Shown here one piece after another: positions 62,179-64,000 of a stretch of DNA of 64,000 nucleotides (positions are counted from its first letter, which is position 1; the number at the start of each line of letters is the position of its first letter). The position numbers were made by a program, and so were the translations under genes. This DNA comes from Prauserella muralis (lineage in GTDB: Bacteria > Actinomycetota > Actinomycetes > Mycobacteriales > Pseudonocardiaceae). Location: positions 186,001 through 250,000 of the forward strand of contig NZ_MASW01000002.1 of NCBI RefSeq assembly GCF_003202285.1, given 5' to 3'. Under the pieces are notes generated by a model. It was not told the origin of the DNA. It ran no database searches and worked only from the letters and a program-made list of their open reading frames with translations.

Positions 62179-63423
62179 GTGGCCGGGCACGTGCTTGACG
62201 ATCCGGCGGACGCTCCCGTTCTGCCGGGACGGCTCGCCGACATCATGCGGCCGGAGCTGGAGAGCGTCGCCGAGGAGATCATCACCGAGATCCGCGCGCT
62301 GATTCCGGAGTACCGCCGCCCGCTCGACGGTCCGTACGGCAAGTCGATCCGCGCGGGCGTGCAGCAGGCGATCCGCCTGTTCGTGCAGCAGATCGCCGAC
62401 CCGAGCGCCTCCAAGGACAACGCACACGAGGTGCACCGGCGGCTCGGGCAGTACGAGATGCGCGAGGGCCGCAGCCTGGACACGCTCCAGGCCGCCTACC
62501 GGATGGGCGCGCGCGTGGCGTGGCGGCGCATCATGCGGGTCGGCAGGCAGAGCGGGTTCTCGTCGGCGGTGATGTCCCAGCTGGCCGACCGCATGCTGGC
62601 GTTCATGGACGAGCTCGCCTCCGTGGCACTCGACGGCTACCTGGAGGCGAAGGCGGGCACCGCGGACGCGGTCCACACGTGGCGGCGCAGGCTGCTGCAG
62701 CTCATCGTCGAACGGCCCGCCGCGCCCGCGGAGGCGATCGAGGAGCTGGCCCAGCTCGTCGGCTGGACCGTCCCGGCCACGGCGACTCCGGTGGCGGTGC
62801 GGCCGCTGTACCGCGCCGCCCCGCCCGCGCATCCCGACCTCGACGCCGACGTGCTCACCGAACTCGGCGCGCGGGAGCCACACGTGCTGCTGCCCGGCGC
62901 TGCGACCCGCGAGCGCGTGACCGCGCTGCAGGAGGCGTTGCCGCAGTGCAGGTTCGCCGTCGGCGCGTGCGTCCCGCTGCGCGAGGTCGCCGACGCGCTG
63001 CGCTGGGCGCGCAGGGCGCTCGCGCTCGTCGACGAGGGCGTCCTGCCCGCCAGCAGGGTGACGTGGTCGGACGAGTGCCTTCCCGTGCTGCTGCTGCATT
63101 CCGACGAGACCCTGGTCGCCAGGTTGCGCCAGCGCCTGCTGTCGTTGCTGGGCGGTCTCACCCCGAAGCAGCGGGAGCGCATGATCGAGACCCTGCGCGC
63201 GTGGCTCGACGCGCAGGGCAACGTGCACGGCATCGCCGGGCGGCTGCGCGTGCACCCGCAGACCGTGCGTTACCGGATGCGGCAGCTGGAGGCGACGTTC
63301 GGGCAGCGCCTGCACGACCCGGACGCCCGGTTCGAGCTGGAGGTGGCGGTGCGGTCGCTGCGGCGAGGCGGTCCGGCTGCGCCGGCCGCAGCCCGCCTGC
63401 CGGAGCCGCGCCTGCCGAGGTGA
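62179..63423 (+). CDS. PucR-type transcriptional regulator
   Basis: The 414-residue product has a RsbT co-antagonist/CdaR-like N-terminal helical domain (PELESVAEEIITEIRALIPEY), a GGDEF-like middle part (ALRWARRALALVDEG) and a C-terminal HTH of the PucR/CdaR type (GNVHGIAGRLRVHPQTVRYR). AAGGAG is spaced 7 nt from GTG 62179, chosen over upstream in-frame codons. The regulon is unknown. The 157-bp gap before it holds no clear operator. Confidence 0.88.
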   Translation: MAGHVLDDPADAPVLPGRLADIMRPELESVAEEIITEIRALIPEYRRPLDGPYGKSIRAGVQQAIRLFVQQIADPSASKDNAHEVHRRLGQYEMREGRSLDTLQAAYRMGARVAWRRIMRVGRQSGFSSAVMSQLADRMLAFMDELASVALDGYLEAKAGTADAVHTWRRRLLQLIVERPAAPAEAIEELAQLVGWTVPATATPVAVRPLYRAAPPAHPDLDADVLTELGAREPHVLLPGAATRERVTALQEALPQCRFAVGACVPLREVADALRWARRALALVDEGVLPASRVTWSDECLPVLLLHSDETLVARLRQRLLSLLGGLTPKQRERMIETLRAWLDAQGNVHGIAGRLRVHPQTVRYRMRQLEATFGQRLHDPDARFELEVAVRSLRRGGPAAPAAARLPEPRLPR

Positions 63424-63438
63424 GCCGGAGCTCGCCGC

Positions 63439-63936
63439 TCAGCGTGGCCGCAGGCCGGTGACCACCCAGCGCTCGCCTGCCCGCTGGACGGTGACCAGCA
63501 GCTGCGCCGCGGCGGCGCTCGGCCTGCCCTCGCCCCGGGTCGCCGCCTGGTCGAGAAACGCGAGCACCTGGGCCTGCTCGCCGGTGAGCGAGCGCACGGC
63601 CGTGCCCACGACGTGCGTCGTGACCGTCAGCCGCTGCTCCGGCGCCCGCGCGCGCACCTGCGTGAACAGCCGGGCGTAGGCCTGCCGTGCCTCGCCGCGC
63701 AGCAGCCGCCGTGCCGCTCGCTCGGTGGCGGCGGTGTCGTCGTGCGCGTAGGAGAACACCTTGCTCAGCGTGCTGGTCACCGCCGCACTCACCTCGGCGG
63801 TCGCCTCGGCGTCCACCAGCGCGGCGTTGCGCGCCGACTCCGCCGAGCGCAGGCCGGAGGCCTCCACCGAGAACCAGGTGCCCAGCCCGGCGAGCAGCAC
63901 CGCCGCGGCGAACAGCACCATCGGCAACCGCCTCAC
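63439..63936 (-). CDS. Mce-associated-type membrane protein
   Basis: The 165-residue product has an N-terminal membrane anchor (MVLFAAAVLLAGLGTWFSVEA) and an alpha+beta extracytoplasmic domain (VSAAVTSTLSKVFSYAHDD, QVLAFLDQAATRGEG, WVVTGLRPR) typical of Mce-associated proteins. These accompany Mce lipid importers, but no mce gene is within the window. GTG 63936 overlaps the stop codon of another such gene by 4 bp. Confidence 0.75.
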   Translation of the reverse strand: MRRLPMVLFAAAVLLAGLGTWFSVEASGLRSAESARNAALVDAEATAEVSAAVTSTLSKVFSYAHDDTAATERAARRLLRGEARQAYARLFTQVRARAPEQRLTVTTHVVGTAVRSLTGEQAQVLAFLDQAATRGEGRPSAAAAQLLVTVQRAGERWVVTGLRPR

Positions 63937-64000
63937 GACGCACCGCCTCCCACGGGAACCGCGTCGAGCGCGCTGAGCTTCCAGCCACCGTCGGTGCGCC
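63933..64000 (-). CDS. Mce-associated-type protein, C-terminal part (runs off the window)
   Basis: The last 21 residues read RTDGGWKLSALDAVPVGGGA plus Ser, then TGA at 63935-63933. The D-G-G-W-K-L-S pattern is typical of the end of Mce-associated proteins. The stop overlaps the GTG of the next gene by 4 bp, so both belong to one operon reading leftward. The rest lies beyond the right edge. Confidence 0.6.
   Translation of the reverse strand, partial: RTDGGWKLSALDAVPVGGGAS

Overview
This window is the chromosome of a GC-rich actinobacterium. The gene order runs parallel to the block of the Mycobacterium tuberculosis chromosome that carries ligA, gatCAB, ilvBNC, serA, leuB, gltX, leuCD, hupB, mutT1, ppk1, fbiD, gpsA, ddlA, thiL, ung, recG and pyc (recalled from knowledge, not searched). 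DUF397 and MocR genes, GC-rich third codon positions, many GTG starts and probable leaderless genes, together with non-mycobacterial insertions, suggest a Pseudonocardiales member (Amycolatopsis, Saccharomonospora or Prauserella type). That placement is inference. No phage, transposase, CRISPR array or integration site is visible; this is core genome with regulatory and repeat structure between the genes.

Layout. 1-13000: MetE-like protein, DNA ligase LigA, an acetyltransferase, an ACT-domain protein, the GatCAB amidotransferase, and accessory membrane and redox proteins. 13000-26500: almost the whole branched-chain amino acid pathway (ilvD, ilvB, ilvN, ilvC, leuB, citramalate synthase cimA) plus serA. 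26600-34200: an FAD oxidoreductase, gltX with tRNA-Gln and tRNA-Glu, a HAD hydrolase, a MocR regulator with a divergent MFS transporter, and an IclR regulator divergent from leuCD. 34300-43000: leuC, leuD, hupB, mutT1-ppk, fbiD, plsC, gpsA. 43000-52200: a cysteine dioxygenase behind a cysteine-rich upstream ORF, a PNPOx/MocR pair, ddl, thiL, a gamma-carbonic anhydrase, a secreted hydrolase, ung. 52200-64000: rpmB, a DAK2/FakA-like protein, recG, a subtilisin-like protein, pyruvate carboxylase, an arginase-family protein, a PucR regulator, and two Mce-associated-type proteins at the edge.

How the genes work together. Acetohydroxyacid synthase, reductoisomerase and dehydratase feed valine, leucine and isoleucine. 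CimA offers a threonine-independent route to 2-oxobutyrate, with LeuC, LeuD and LeuB able to serve both the leucine and the citramalate branches. GltX, tRNA-Gln and GatCAB together make up the indirect route to Gln-tRNA(Gln).

The most notable content is regulatory. Three genes or operons (ilvBN(C), cimA, cysteine dioxygenase) are each preceded by a short ORF that starts exactly 7 nt after a promoter -10 box, so it is probably leaderless. Each ORF is rich in codons for the amino acid relevant to the downstream enzyme: Ile-Ile-Leu-Val-Leu, Val-Ile-Ile-Ile, and five Cys in the last ten residues. The first two are followed by intrinsic terminators. In the third, the Cys-codon segment is perfectly complementary over 8 nt to the Shine-Dalgarno region of the dioxygenase gene. 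In addition, five copies of an intergenic element consist of three 11-bp cores AATGYSRCATT spaced at exactly 30 bp; four of the five lie between convergent genes. A second, 21-bp tandem repeat accompanies two of these elements.
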